From Thalassiosira profunda (lineage: Eukaryota > Bacillariophyta > Thalassiosirophyceae > Thalassiosirales > Thalassiosiraceae), in NCBI GenBank assembly GCA_036939355.1, contig JALLAP010000725.1, positions 1-10,821 on the forward strand: a stretch of 10,821 nucleotides of DNA, in the 5' to 3' direction. The stretch's first letter is position 1, and each line of letters opens with the position of its first letter. The position numbers and the translations under genes are program-made. Below, piece after piece: positions 1-7,382 of this stretch. The notes beneath the pieces are model-generated. The model was not told where the DNA came from, did not search any database, and saw only the letters and a program-made list of their open reading frames with translations.

Positions 1-2017
1 GCCTCTTGATCTCCTCCTGCCTCGCCATTTCCGCCCGCCACTTGTCTTTGTCGCCGAACCCCTCTGGCAGATTGTCGATCGCAACAGACAGCTCGTCGGC
101 AATCTCGCCGGCAGTCGGTCGATCCTCGGGCTTGAGCCGCAGACACTTTCGCATGGCTCTCTCTATGGCCTTTAAGGCTGGATCGCGTTCGAGCTTCGTC
201 GTGTTAAAGTCGGACGGCCACTTGGGCAATTCGCCGCGGGCCACCATTGGCCGGGTCTCGGCTTCCAGTTCCTTCTTCATCTTTCCTCGCGGTGAGTGCG
301 TCGTTAATATGTCCCAAAGTATGTTGCCCAGGGAGTACACGTCCACCTTTTCTGTAAGGCCCTCGGGATCTGTGTAGTTGTCCAGGTGGTAGTGCATCTC
401 CTCCGGCGCTCGCCACCACGGCTCTCGAAACCGTCCTTTGAATCCGCACTGTTTGCCCGTCTTGGGGTTCCACGTCAGGAACTCGGCGACATTGAAATCG
501 TTGAGCTTCGGCTTTCCTCGCCGGACGACGGCAATGTTTCGGGGGTTCAGGTCGTAATGTACCAGCGTGGCGTTGGGGACTACCCTTCCGTTCACGATCT
601 TCGCCCTCTTGTACGCCAAGTGGTCCGTGTCGCGGCTTTCGTCGTCCTCGGGCTCCGGAAAGTCAGGATAGTCTATGGAGTGCATGTGCGACACGCCGGC
701 GGCCACCATCGACGCCAGCTGGAGCTTAATTTTGCTCACGGGCTCGATGTGATCCATGTTCCGGAAGGACCGCGCCACCTTCTCTAGATTCGACATGCCT
801 TCGATGCCAAAGTTGGCCAATTCGTTGATCGCGCTCTGCCCGCAGTAACCGTAAATGTCGAGCACATATGGCGAGAACGTCAACCGCTCCATGGCCAGGG
901 CGTCCCGGCGGTGGAGTTCGTAGTACTCCTCGAGGAACTCCCGTTCGATGCGCAGGGTCTTGAGCACCACCGACTCGTCGAACTGGAATTCCTCCTCGTC
1001 CCAATCCCAGTCCGGAACGCCCTCGGTGTTGACCTCCCAAGCCGCGCGAAACCATCCCTGGCCGAGGAATTCGATGTCCTCCTCAAACATGATTCCCCGG
1101 GCGGTCTGTTTGGCTTCCTCTTTTCTGTGTCGGCCGGGCCATCGACGCGATATCTCCTGCAGCTTCTTGTGCAATGAGGGTGGATGTTGCGTGATTCGTC
1201 TCCGGTGCCTTTCTCGCAAGTACTGGGGAAAGGTCATCGATCCCATGCCGGAGGAGCGGACCAAGTCAATCTCGTGGACGCTGTTGCAATTGGGGTAGCT
1301 GGTGGTTTGCCATTCCATCATAGGGACGCACTGTTCCTCTTCCTCTATTTGTGCTTCGTCATTGCCGCTGTTGAGTGGTTCGCCCTCAGTTAAACTTGTG
1401 GGGTCCTCGTCATCACTCGGTTTCCAGCCCTCGTGGTGCAGCATCGGATCATGAATTCTCACTTTTCTGCTCAGAAATGGAAATGCGCCAACCAATGTGC
1501 CCCAGACCGACCAAAACTGCGAGCTGCGATGCGTACCCTCCGCCATGCCTGATATATCAATGATCCTGGAATGCCCGCTCCCTATCCTACGTCGTATCGG
1601 CCTCAAATGGGAAGATGGTGCACCCCACTTTTGCACGTTTTCATTGTGCGCGGATTTTACGGCCAGGTAGTGCAATCTCTGCAGCGACCCTATTGCAAAC
1701 ATTGCAATTAAGAACATGGTCGAATATCTAACATTGATCTTCCGCGCGAGCTTCGCTGTGAGGGACGCGGGCGCCTTGGTCGGCGATTTGGAGGGCGACC
1801 CGGGATGGTGCATCCCGAATTGGGAGTGTGCACGTGCACTCCACCCGTGGCCCTGCCCGCTTTGTCGTCCATCGAGGCTATCGGAGGAATTGCTGACGCT
1901 CAGGCCGCTGCGCTGACGGAGCGGCCGCTTCCTGCCCGGGCTGGAGGAGTGGGAGCGGGACGTCGAATCGCATTGCCCCCCAACAGCACCGCCGAGGCGG
2001 AGGCGCAGCTCGGGCAT
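1..2017 (-). CDS. Membrane-anchored protein kinase-like protein, diatom type (3' end beyond window)
   Basis: An uninterrupted frame runs from an ATG at 2017-2015 off the left edge (672 residues visible). An in-frame TAG at 2044-2042 lies just upstream, so this is the first possible Met. Residues 1-100 are Ser/Arg/Pro-rich and 101-115 are a short hydrophobic segment (MFLIAMFAIG). A second hydrophobic stretch at about 167-183 (FWSVWGTLVGAFPF) is followed by an acidic linker with a YPNCNSVHEIDL motif that I recall from diatom kinases. The kinase fold starts near 312: glycine-loop-like LGQGWF at 318, VVLK with Lys353, possible helix-C Glu377, HYDLNPRN with Asp489 and Asn494, DFN with Asp507, WWRAPEE at 534-540, then VDVYSLGNILW and a C-lobe with RPTAGE. 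The usual Lys of the catalytic loop is Asn491 and the DFG glycine is Asn509, so activity is uncertain. The substrate is unknown. The kinase fold is secure; catalytic status and topology are inferred. Confidence 0.88.
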   Translation of the reverse strand, partial: MPELRLRLGGAVGGQCDSTSRSHSSSPGRKRPLRQRSGLSVSNSSDSLDGRQSGQGHGWSARAHSQFGMHHPGSPSKSPTKAPASLTAKLARKINVRYSTMFLIAMFAIGSLQRLHYLAVKSAHNENVQKWGAPSSHLRPIRRRIGSGHSRIIDISGMAEGTHRSSQFWSVWGTLVGAFPFLSRKVRIHDPMLHHEGWKPSDDEDPTSLTEGEPLNSGNDEAQIEEEEQCVPMMEWQTTSYPNCNSVHEIDLVRSSGMGSMTFPQYLRERHRRRITQHPPSLHKKLQEISRRWPGRHRKEEAKQTARGIMFEEDIEFLGQGWFRAAWEVNTEGVPDWDWDEEEFQFDESVVLKTLRIEREFLEEYYELHRRDALAMERLTFSPYVLDIYGYCGQSAINELANFGIEGMSNLEKVARSFRNMDHIEPVSKIKLQLASMVAAGVSHMHSIDYPDFPEPEDDESRDTDHLAYKRAKIVNGRVVPNATLVHYDLNPRNIAVVRRGKPKLNDFNVAEFLTWNPKTGKQCGFKGRFREPWWRAPEEMHYHLDNYTDPEGLTEKVDVYSLGNILWDILTTHSPRGKMKKELEAETRPMVARGELPKWPSDFNTTKLERDPALKAIERAMRKCLRLKPEDRPTAGEIADELSVAIDNLPEGFGDKDKWRAEMARQEEIKR

Positions 2018-2450
2018 ACTTTGTGGAGACAGGGGAGGGCGCTACGAGCCGGCTTGGGAGGTGATCAGGCTTCGTTGGAGCCGTTCATAAGGCCCGTGGC
2101 TGGGGGCTGGGTCCACACAACAGGCCATGGCAGCGGTGAGGTCTGGGGGGTGGACGACCAGTCAACCGATTTGGCGCCCAAATTCGAGAGAGCGATCGGC
2201 GAATACCGATGTCGTATGTAGACTCTTACTCAAGCTATCGCCGATTTTCCCGCCCTCCACCCCACTCAATCCCCCGCCCGCCCGCCCCGCCCCGGCCCCA
2301 ACAACTCAGCACCACCAACAACGTTGCTGACTGTTGCTGACCTCGAGGGCAAGGAGAGCCGACGACGGCTATCCAGACCCAAGGGCTTTGAGGTCATCGG
2401 TGCATTTGCAAATTAACAACACGCACAACAGCGAGCAACTTCCTCAGAAC
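2018..2450. promoter_or_regulatory. Divergent intergenic region between the kinase and LRR genes
   Basis: These 433 bases separate two head-to-head genes, so they should hold both promoters and 5' untranslated regions. Bases 2238-2310 are a C-rich, nearly G-free stretch on the plus strand, in part runs of C and CCCG. Just after it the 9-base word gttgctgac occurs twice, at 2323-2331 and 2333-2341. One TTGCAA palindrome sits at 2406-2411. I see no convincing TATA box. The LRR start codon at 2451 and the kinase start at 2017 both have A at -3, a favourable eukaryotic start context. Assignment as promoter is by position only. Confidence 0.5.
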
Positions 2451-3824
2451 ATGTCGGACTCCTCATCCGATGAAGGATGGTCTCGGGGATCTGAGCTGAC
2501 TTTCGATGACGCCGGCCAGATCACCCGAATAGATCTATACCGCTCCCACGCAAAAGTCCTCCGGCAGTTTACAGTGGACGACTGGACGGAAATGGGCGAT
2601 GGTATCTGTCGAAGCACTGCGTTGATGGGGTTCAGTATATCTGAATGCGCGTTCCCCCCACTGTCAGGATTCCCCCCGAACGCCTTCAAGTCGTTGTTTG
2701 GCGACGAAAGGGAGTATCATCACTGCTCGTGGTTCCATGATATTTGTGTCGTTGATTCTCCGCTGAATAGAAGTGACATGGCTTCCATGCTCCCGTTTTT
2801 ACGAACAATGTCGACGATGAAGACAATGGCCTTCATGAATTGTGGTGTTACCGATCAGATGGCGACGATGCTGGCAGGCGCATTAGACCATGTCTGCGTG
2901 GAGGAACTATGTCTGGACTGGAACTCCATCGGAGACGCAGGCATCGAAAGCATCCTATCCGCTAGAAATGCGGTGCATCTGGACACGCTCGAGCTCGAAG
3001 ACAATCCAGTTCGAGAACGTGGGTTTGATTCCATTGCTCGATTTTTACAGAGAAGCGATACACAACTGACAGTTCTTTCCATCGACTGCGATGCGAAAGC
3101 AGCGCAGAGGATGGTGGAATCGGTCGCTTCCAACTCCAATTCAAAAATGATAGATTTAGGGGGAGAAGCTAAGTTTGGCGAGATTGGTGGGGCCATGAGC
3201 AGTGATATCATCACGGCAATATCGCAGGTATTGCAAAATGTGATCTGCAATGTATCGAGTTTTGAGGCCTTGTGCCAATCCAACCATCGGCTGACTTGGA
3301 TCGGGCCTTACACAATGTGCATCCTATCCTCCTCTGATGTCTTGCGAAAGGCATCTGAGATTAACGCAAGAAGGTGGGGCAATTCCAATAAATTTGTGGC
3401 GCGCTTGCGGAGTAAGCTTCGTGCCTTTTATTTCGCACAGAGGGAGTTTGACGTGGAGCCCTTCGCCAATCTCGATGCTAATTTGATGCCCCACGTTTTA
3501 GAGCTCGTTACGAGGACGGAAGTACACGTCGGCGAGATGAAAGAGGAAATATCTCACGGGGAATTCTTGGTGACATGCAAGGGCAATCTCAATGGTATTT
3601 ACAGGTTGGTCCGAAAGTGCCATTTGCCGGAACTGTTCAGCTTTCCGTCACCAGAGTCGAAGGCACGGGCAAGCGAAAAGAAAATTGCAACGCTTGAGGA
3701 GCAGATTGCACAACTCAGGCTGGAGCACGAGGAGCAGATTTCGCAACTCAGGCTGGAAAATGAGCAACTTCGGTCGCAATTGACGTCTTCTCCAAACAAG
3801 CGTTCGAAGCAGGCCAGAGAATAG
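2451..3824 (+). CDS. Leucine-rich-repeat protein with C-terminal coiled coil
   Basis: A 457-residue intron-free protein. I chose the ATG at 2451 (aacATGTCGG, A at -3) because the frame's further upstream extension has no ATG. The acidic start MSDSSSDEGW is followed by about 130 residues without a recognised domain. Two or more ribonuclease-inhibitor-like leucine-rich repeats follow around residues 122-205, with VEELCLDWNSIGDAGIE at 150 and LDTLELEDNPVRERGFD next. A conserved-looking block near the end, GIYRLVRKCHLPELFSFPS, precedes a coiled coil at about 404-447 rich in EEQIxQLRLE, then a basic tail (NKRSKQARE). I recall this repeat-plus-LPELFSFPS layout from a large Thalassiosira family of unknown function. 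Such repeats usually mediate protein binding, and the coiled coil suggests oligomerisation. It converges on the Siva-like gene. Confidence 0.85.
   Translation: MSDSSSDEGWSRGSELTFDDAGQITRIDLYRSHAKVLRQFTVDDWTEMGDGICRSTALMGFSISECAFPPLSGFPPNAFKSLFGDEREYHHCSWFHDICVVDSPLNRSDMASMLPFLRTMSTMKTMAFMNCGVTDQMATMLAGALDHVCVEELCLDWNSIGDAGIESILSARNAVHLDTLELEDNPVRERGFDSIARFLQRSDTQLTVLSIDCDAKAAQRMVESVASNSNSKMIDLGGEAKFGEIGGAMSSDIITAISQVLQNVICNVSSFEALCQSNHRLTWIGPYTMCILSSSDVLRKASEINARRWGNSNKFVARLRSKLRAFYFAQREFDVEPFANLDANLMPHVLELVTRTEVHVGEMKEEISHGEFLVTCKGNLNGIYRLVRKCHLPELFSFPSPESKARASEKKIATLEEQIAQLRLEHEEQISQLRLENEQLRSQLTSSPNKRSKQARE
3696..3761 (+). repeat. Two tandem 33-base units in the coiled coil
   Basis: Bases 3696-3728 and 3729-3761 are near-identical and encode EEQIAQLRLEH followed by EEQISQLRLEN (residues 416-437 of the LRR protein). 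The 11-residue unit matches a hendecad coiled-coil period. It looks like a small in-frame tandem duplication. Confidence 0.9.
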
Positions 3825-4090
3825 CCCAAGCTCTGTTGATGGGGTGATTTGCTAGCAAGATGTGTTTCGCCCAAGCATTGCGTTAGATTGCAATCATTTG
3901 CCCGAATCTTTCACCGCATGATCGGGTTTTCACGGTGCTGTATTGCATCATTAAGAATCTAGCAGTGATTCTCCCGTCTGATACCTTCTGCCCGCCTAGA
4001 AATCCGTTGTGTTCCTTCAAATGTGAGCTCCCGAGGGTGACACGTCCCTCCTCCAACATTGACATTCGCGCCTCCGGAGGACGACTTTCC
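3825..4090. other. Convergent intergenic gap
   Basis: These 266 bases lie between the stop of the LRR gene and the stop of the Siva-like gene, so they must hold both 3' ends. I see no AATAAA-like signal, no tRNA-like fold and no credible small gene. One TTGCAA palindrome (in gattgcaatc) is at 3888-3893. Confidence 0.5.
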
Positions 4091-5284
4091 TCACAGATCC
4101 ATCATGTCACAATCGCTGTCGCCATTCTCACCACCCCCGCCCATCGCCGTCAGCCGCTCGTCGCATTCGAAGCACAATATCCTCTCCACGCTGCTCGCGT
4201 AGTTGACCTTGGTGCAGAAGGTGCAGAACCAAAGCTGGCATTGCTCGCACGGCCGCGAGCACGGGTCGCAGGTGAGCTTGTCGCAGTAACGGCACTGGGT
4301 CAGGTTCGAGGGGCGCGGAGAGTGGGCGGACGCAGCGTGGGCTTTCGAGGCGGTAAGAGGCGCCGGCTTCTTCGCGGTGGGCCGAAAGTAGGAGAGGAGG
4401 GAATGGCTTCGCGGAACGGGGGCTTCGGCCATCGCAGCTGGAGCATGGCGCCCCTCCTCCATCGCTGCATTCCCCCCAGAGTCGGCCTCAGTGGAGCACA
4501 CGTGGCAACACAGTCCCCTGGGTTTGTCCACGTTCGTCCGGAGGTTCATGCATGCACCATATTTCTTCCCCGGGCTGTCGCACGCCATGTCCATCGGGGA
4601 TGCACCATCGTCGTTCACGGACTGCGTCACAGCTCGGAATTGGTAGCCATCCGACCGCGCCCGTTTCGAGGGCGGCAAATCCTCCTGGTGCCCTTGATAA
4701 TGGTGCACCTCGACCATCCCGTTGTTGTCATTGGAGTATTCCCCCGAGGAGAGCGAGCTCGGACTCCCGCCCCGGGTGCTGCATTCCACGACGCTCTCCA
4801 CGGCGCCCCCCACCATTACCCCCAACATCTCCCCGTTGGGATCCAATGCGCCATCTCGCCCGCAGCTCGCGCCGCCGTGCATGGTTTCCGTGGCGTGGGA
4901 TGCTGCAAACGTCACCGAGCTGGAGTTGGAGGTCTGAGAAAAGTTGACGGTGCACCCCGGTGCCTGCTTGGCCTCCTCCGCCACAGGCTCGAGCCGCAAC
5001 ACCGGAGGAGGAAATTTCCTTCCTGCGGCATTGTTGGCACCATTGGCCACCTGCCGGTCCATGAAAGGAGGAGACACGAGCGGCATGAAGCCCTGCTCCC
5101 GGTGGGGCGAGGGCGAGCACGTCATGGGTTGGTGGGGACGAAACAGCGACGACGACGGGACGCTGGCGGCGGCGGCCGACGACAGCGACGCCGACGCCGA
5201 TCCGTGGCCCGCGTCGGGGCGGCCCCGCTTCCGCGCCGCCGCCGCGGAGGCGTCGCGGGGCGGGGTGCCGGCGACGGTGATCAT
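4091..5284 (-). CDS. Siva-like protein with C-terminal CxxC zinc knuckles
   Basis: A 397-residue intron-free protein. The ATG at 5284-5282 has A at -3, and a stop at 5311-5309 closes the frame just upstream. Residues 331-374 hold five CxxC pairs (Cys331/334, 339/342, 346/349, 354/357, 371/374) with gaps of 4, 3, 4 and 13. From memory, the last four pairs of animal Siva have the same 4-3-... order (gaps 3, 4, 13), and the aromatic plus E-x-hydrophobic-L-C lead-in to the last pair (NYASSVERILC) is also shared. Siva is a zinc-binding protein known as a death-receptor adaptor in animals; a role in an alga is unknown. The first 300 residues are low-complexity, with RKRGRP at 18-23 (AT-hook or nuclear-signal-like), PPSKRAR, an isolated CHVC at 260-263 and SHSLLSYF at 293-300. 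The nucleus is a plausible location. The family is fairly secure from spacing alone; the function is not. Confidence 0.78.
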   Translation of the reverse strand: MITVAGTPPRDASAAAARKRGRPDAGHGSASASLSSAAAASVPSSSLFRPHQPMTCSPSPHREQGFMPLVSPPFMDRQVANGANNAAGRKFPPPVLRLEPVAEEAKQAPGCTVNFSQTSNSSSVTFAASHATETMHGGASCGRDGALDPNGEMLGVMVGGAVESVVECSTRGGSPSSLSSGEYSNDNNGMVEVHHYQGHQEDLPPSKRARSDGYQFRAVTQSVNDDGASPMDMACDSPGKKYGACMNLRTNVDKPRGLCCHVCSTEADSGGNAAMEEGRHAPAAMAEAPVPRSHSLLSYFRPTAKKPAPLTASKAHAASAHSPRPSNLTQCRYCDKLTCDPCSRPCEQCQLWFCTFCTKVNYASSVERILCFECDERLTAMGGGGENGDSDCDMMDL

Positions 5285-5984
5285 TATTTGTGTTGTCCTT
5301 TGCAAAGCTCACAATGTGCCCAAACACGCAAGTGGCGCAGAGAGAACTTCTACCCCACGCCGATGACGACTTGCAACCGATGAGATCGATGAAGGGCGGG
5401 GCGGTATCGCCTCGGCCAGCACTTCCGCCCTGGTCCTCGGAGCGAGTGTGGTGCACTTGCTTTGTTGCGCTCGTTTCGCTCTGGTGCACCTCCCGCCATT
5501 TTTCTTAGCCCATTTTGGCCAACAACAAAGCCAGCGCCATCCAGCTAGCGAGGCTTGAATCAAGGTACAATATCAAACAAAGCATCTGCTCCCATTGTGA
5601 GCACCCCGATAAAGGTGAAGAACTAACTACCACGCCTCGACCCTCGCAACTACAATCACAAAGTTCCGCCGGGATCAGATGCTTTCTTCGGAAGGAATCG
5701 GGCGAATTGCAAGAGAGATGGTGCGAACTGAAGACGTTGCTGCAACGCGAAAGAATGGTGCGTAGGAAGGGCTGTGTATTGCAATTTCAGCCCTGTTGCA
5801 ACAATGGCCACGCGGTAGTATTCCTGATTCATAATCTAAGTCGTTTGCTTTTCTCGCGTTCCATTTTCATTTGCCCCGCAGCTGCATTCGCTCCTTAGAC
5901 TTGCATCTTCTCGAGCACGTCGATACGATGTCCGCATTCTCGACGATGTCGATTGCAACCCAAATCCCAATCCAACCCCGCTAC
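5285..5984. promoter_or_regulatory. Intergenic region, LLPH 3' end and Siva-like promoter, rich in TTGCAA
   Basis: These 700 bases lie between two minus-strand genes, so the left part should carry the Siva-like promoter and the right part the LLPH 3' untranslated region. I count six TTGCAA palindromes (5300, 5371, 5707, 5779, 5796, 5953). A near-perfect palindrome cgttgc-t-gcaacg lies at 5735-5747. An open frame at 5515-5898 on the plus strand has no early ATG, no family resemblance and no coding bias, and I reject it. I see no tRNA or other RNA gene. Confidence 0.5.
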
Positions 5985-6608
5985 CTACATCTTCATCGCC
6001 GACGACGATCCCTTCCGTCCCTTCTTGCTGCTGCTCCTTGCCCTCCGTCCCTCCAAACTTTTCTTCCCCGCGCTCCGCCCCCGCCCCTCGCCCCCGCGGG
6101 CGGTGGCCGCCCGTCGCGTCCGGTACTTGTTCGTGCCCACGTGGCGCGTGGTTTTGTCGCCGTACTGCCCGGTGAGTTTGGAGTGCTTGAGCGATTTGGA
6201 TTTTTTGGCGGGCACTTTGGCGGGATTTTTGCCCTCTGCGGTTGTAGCGTTCATCATATGCTCATCGCCGTCGTCCCCCGCATCAGCAGTATTGCTGGTA
6301 TTATTGCCTTTCCCGGAGAACAAATTCGAGAGGCGGTCGAACGAGTTCATCTGCCCGGAATTTATGCACTCCTGCATTTTGGCATTCACCACGGCCAGAT
6401 TCGCCTTGGCGACGTCCTGCGATGCACACCACGTGGTGAGTCGTCGAAGCAAGCGCAACGGAAATCCACATTGAACCCACAACCTCCCCATCTCGCGGAT
6501 ACCTACCGCATCGAACATCGGACACGCGACTTCACTCACCGTCCCGATGGTGTTCCGGAACTCGGACCGATTTTTCCGCTTCGCCTTGGACCGGATCGAC
6601 TTGGCCAT
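5985..6608 (-). CDS. LLPH/DUF2423 family basic protein, two exons (6540-6608 and 5985-6416)
   Basis: The spliced protein is 166 residues. The ATG at 6608-6606 sits in an ideal context (caccATGG). Exon 1 gives 23 residues starting MAKSIRSKAKRKNRSEFR, the N-terminal signature of the LLPH (learning-associated protein homologue)/DUF2423 family, small basic nucleolar proteins linked to 60S ribosome assembly (yeast YBL028C is the relative I recall). Exon 2 carries a predicted helical part (KANLAVVNAKMQE), an acidic stretch (DAGDDGDEH) and a long Lys/Arg/Ser-rich tail. The family's usual length is about 105-130 residues, so the tail is extended. The intron at 6417-6539 is supported by GTGAGT and GCATCGCAG boundaries and by removal of an insert unlike the family. 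The gene is divergent from the PDZ/coiled-coil gene. A truncated copy of its 5' end lies at 6909-7164. Confidence 0.82.
   Translation of the reverse strand: MAKSIRSKAKRKNRSEFRNTIGTVSEVACPMFDAVGIREMGRLWVQCGFPLRLLRRLTTWCASQDVAKANLAVVNAKMQECINSGQMNSFDRLSNLFSGKGNNTSNTADAGDDGDEHMMNATTAEGKNPAKVPAKKSKSLKHSKLTGQYGDKTTRHVGTNKYRTRRAATARGGEGRGRSAGKKSLEGRRARSSSKKGRKGSSSAMKM
6417..6539 (-). other. LLPH intron, 123 bases, phase 0
   Basis: On the minus strand it begins GTGAGT at 6539 and ends GCATCGCAG at 6417. A ctcac branch-point-like word lies a little over 20 bases before the acceptor. Its length is a multiple of three with no in-frame stop, so unspliced RNA would encode a 41-residue insertion between Thr23 and Asp24. 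I infer it as an intron from the splice signals and because the inserted residues do not look like the family. Confidence 0.8.
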
Positions 6609-6807
6609 GGTGCTGATTTGGAGGTTGCCGGGGGGTGCAGTGGGATCGTATGGAGCCGCCGCGAGCAAGGAGTGTCGGCGGGCGGTGGCGAGTGGCGAGG
6701 GAGGAGGATTGCAAAACTGTTTAGATGAGGGAGGCGAGGAAAATGGGTGGCTATCAGAAGGGCGGCCAGACCAGTCCTTGTGGTAATCTTTGAGGCTTCT
6801 TTGGGGG
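6568..6807 (-). repeat. Duplication copy A, LLPH exon 1 and upstream region
   Basis: This copy keeps the intact LLPH gene. Bases 6568-6660 match 6909-7001 at 91 of 93 positions by eye (mismatches at 6637 and 6639). Beyond that the match is collinear but broken by indels. Shared blocks are aggaaaatgg (6737), agggcggccagac (6759) and atctttgaggcttcttt (6786). Confidence 0.88.
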
Positions 6808-6810
6808 TAT

Positions 6811-6835
6811 GTACCTATTGTAGATACATAGGTAC
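6811..6835. repeat. Inverted repeat in the duplication spacer
   Basis: gtacctat at 6811-6818 and ataggtac at 6828-6835 are perfect 8-base arms around a 9-base loop. A second small one, gcgact-ga-agtcgc, is at 6855-6868, and aagtcgcc occurs directly twice (6862-6869 and 6883-6890). This AT-richer spacer is unlike its GC-rich surroundings. No T-run follows, so it does not resemble a bacterial-type terminator. Confidence 0.7.
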
Positions 6836-6908
6836 TACAAATTTCAGGTCTTTTGCGACTGAAGTCGCCGCGTCTTCTTGAAAAGTCGCCTGAAGGTTTT
6901 CGTNCGAG

Positions 6909-7164
6909 CGATTTTTCCGCTTCGCCTTGGACCGGATCGACTTGGCCATGGTGCTGATTTGGAGGTTGCCGGGGGGCGTAGTGGGATCGTATGGAGCCGC
7001 CCGAGCAAGCTACATAAGGAGAGTGTCGGGTCGCGGGTGGAGGAGGAAGGAAGTGAAAGGAGGAAAATGGCTGGCTCGGAGTCTGTCGGTGTCGGAGCGC
7101 AAGAGGGCGGCCAGACTGGCGCCCACGTCACCCGTGTGCGTGATCTTTGAGGCTTCTTTTGGGG
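6909..7164 (-). pseudogene. Duplication copy B, truncated copy of the LLPH 5' end
   Basis: This copy holds the ATG (6949-6947) and the first codons of LLPH (MAKSIRSKAKRKN) plus the former upstream region. It breaks at 6909, inside exon 1, five bases from the N at 6904. No splice donor and no exon 2 follow. Read on, the frame continues into unrelated spacer and stops at 6817-6815 after 44 codons. It is therefore a fragment and not a second gene, unless the assembly is wrong here. Confidence 0.8.
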
Positions 7165-7382
7165 AGTACGAATCCCGTTGGCGTCTGGTGGGGCCCACGA
7201 ATTTTGACGCGCGCGCATAACACAATCACACCACGGGAATCTACAACGACCCCGCGCGGCTAGGGCGGCGGCGAAGGCTCCCGGCAGCCGAGAAATCGAG
7301 ACGGCACCGGGCGGGAGCGAAGCGACAGCCTCCGCAGAGACTCATCGCCGGCGGTTGGACGCGCGACAGTAACGAGCCCAAA

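Larger units (their letters stand above)
6609..7382. promoter_or_regulatory. Divergent intergenic region between LLPH and the PDZ/coiled-coil gene
   Basis: These 774 bases must contain the promoters of two head-to-head genes. Most of the region is the A/B duplication plus a roughly 100-base unique spacer (6808-6908). The right part, 7165-7382, is GC-rich with no repeat or ORF that I can support and presumably holds the core promoter and leader of the right-hand gene. TTGCAA occurs once, at 6709. An undetermined base (N) is at 6904. Confidence 0.5.

Noticed and set aside
386..787. Plus-strand frames over the kinase (also 911-1393 and 1716-2221)
   Set aside because: They are shadows of the long minus-strand kinase frame, which carries the full set of kinase motifs.
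2334..2450. N-terminal extension of the LRR protein by 39 residues
   Set aside because: It would begin at TTG. The ATG at 2451 is the first in frame and has a good context.
3935..5383. Plus-strand 482-codon frame and a minus-strand 253-codon frame (4728-5489) over the Siva-like gene
   Set aside because: Both are compositional shadows. Neither shows a motif, whereas the chosen frame has ten cysteines in family spacing.
5515..5898. Possible small gene of 127 codons in the intergenic region
   Set aside because: It starts at a non-ATG codon; the first plausible ATG leaves about 47 codons without any resemblance or bias.
5871..6728. Plus-strand 285-codon frame over LLPH
   Set aside because: It is antisense to a gene with a clear family N-terminus and splice sites, and it has no recognisable domain.
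6811..6868. Inverted repeats as ends of a miniature transposon
   Set aside because: The arms are only 8 and 6 bases, no target-site duplication is visible and they do not bound a unit.
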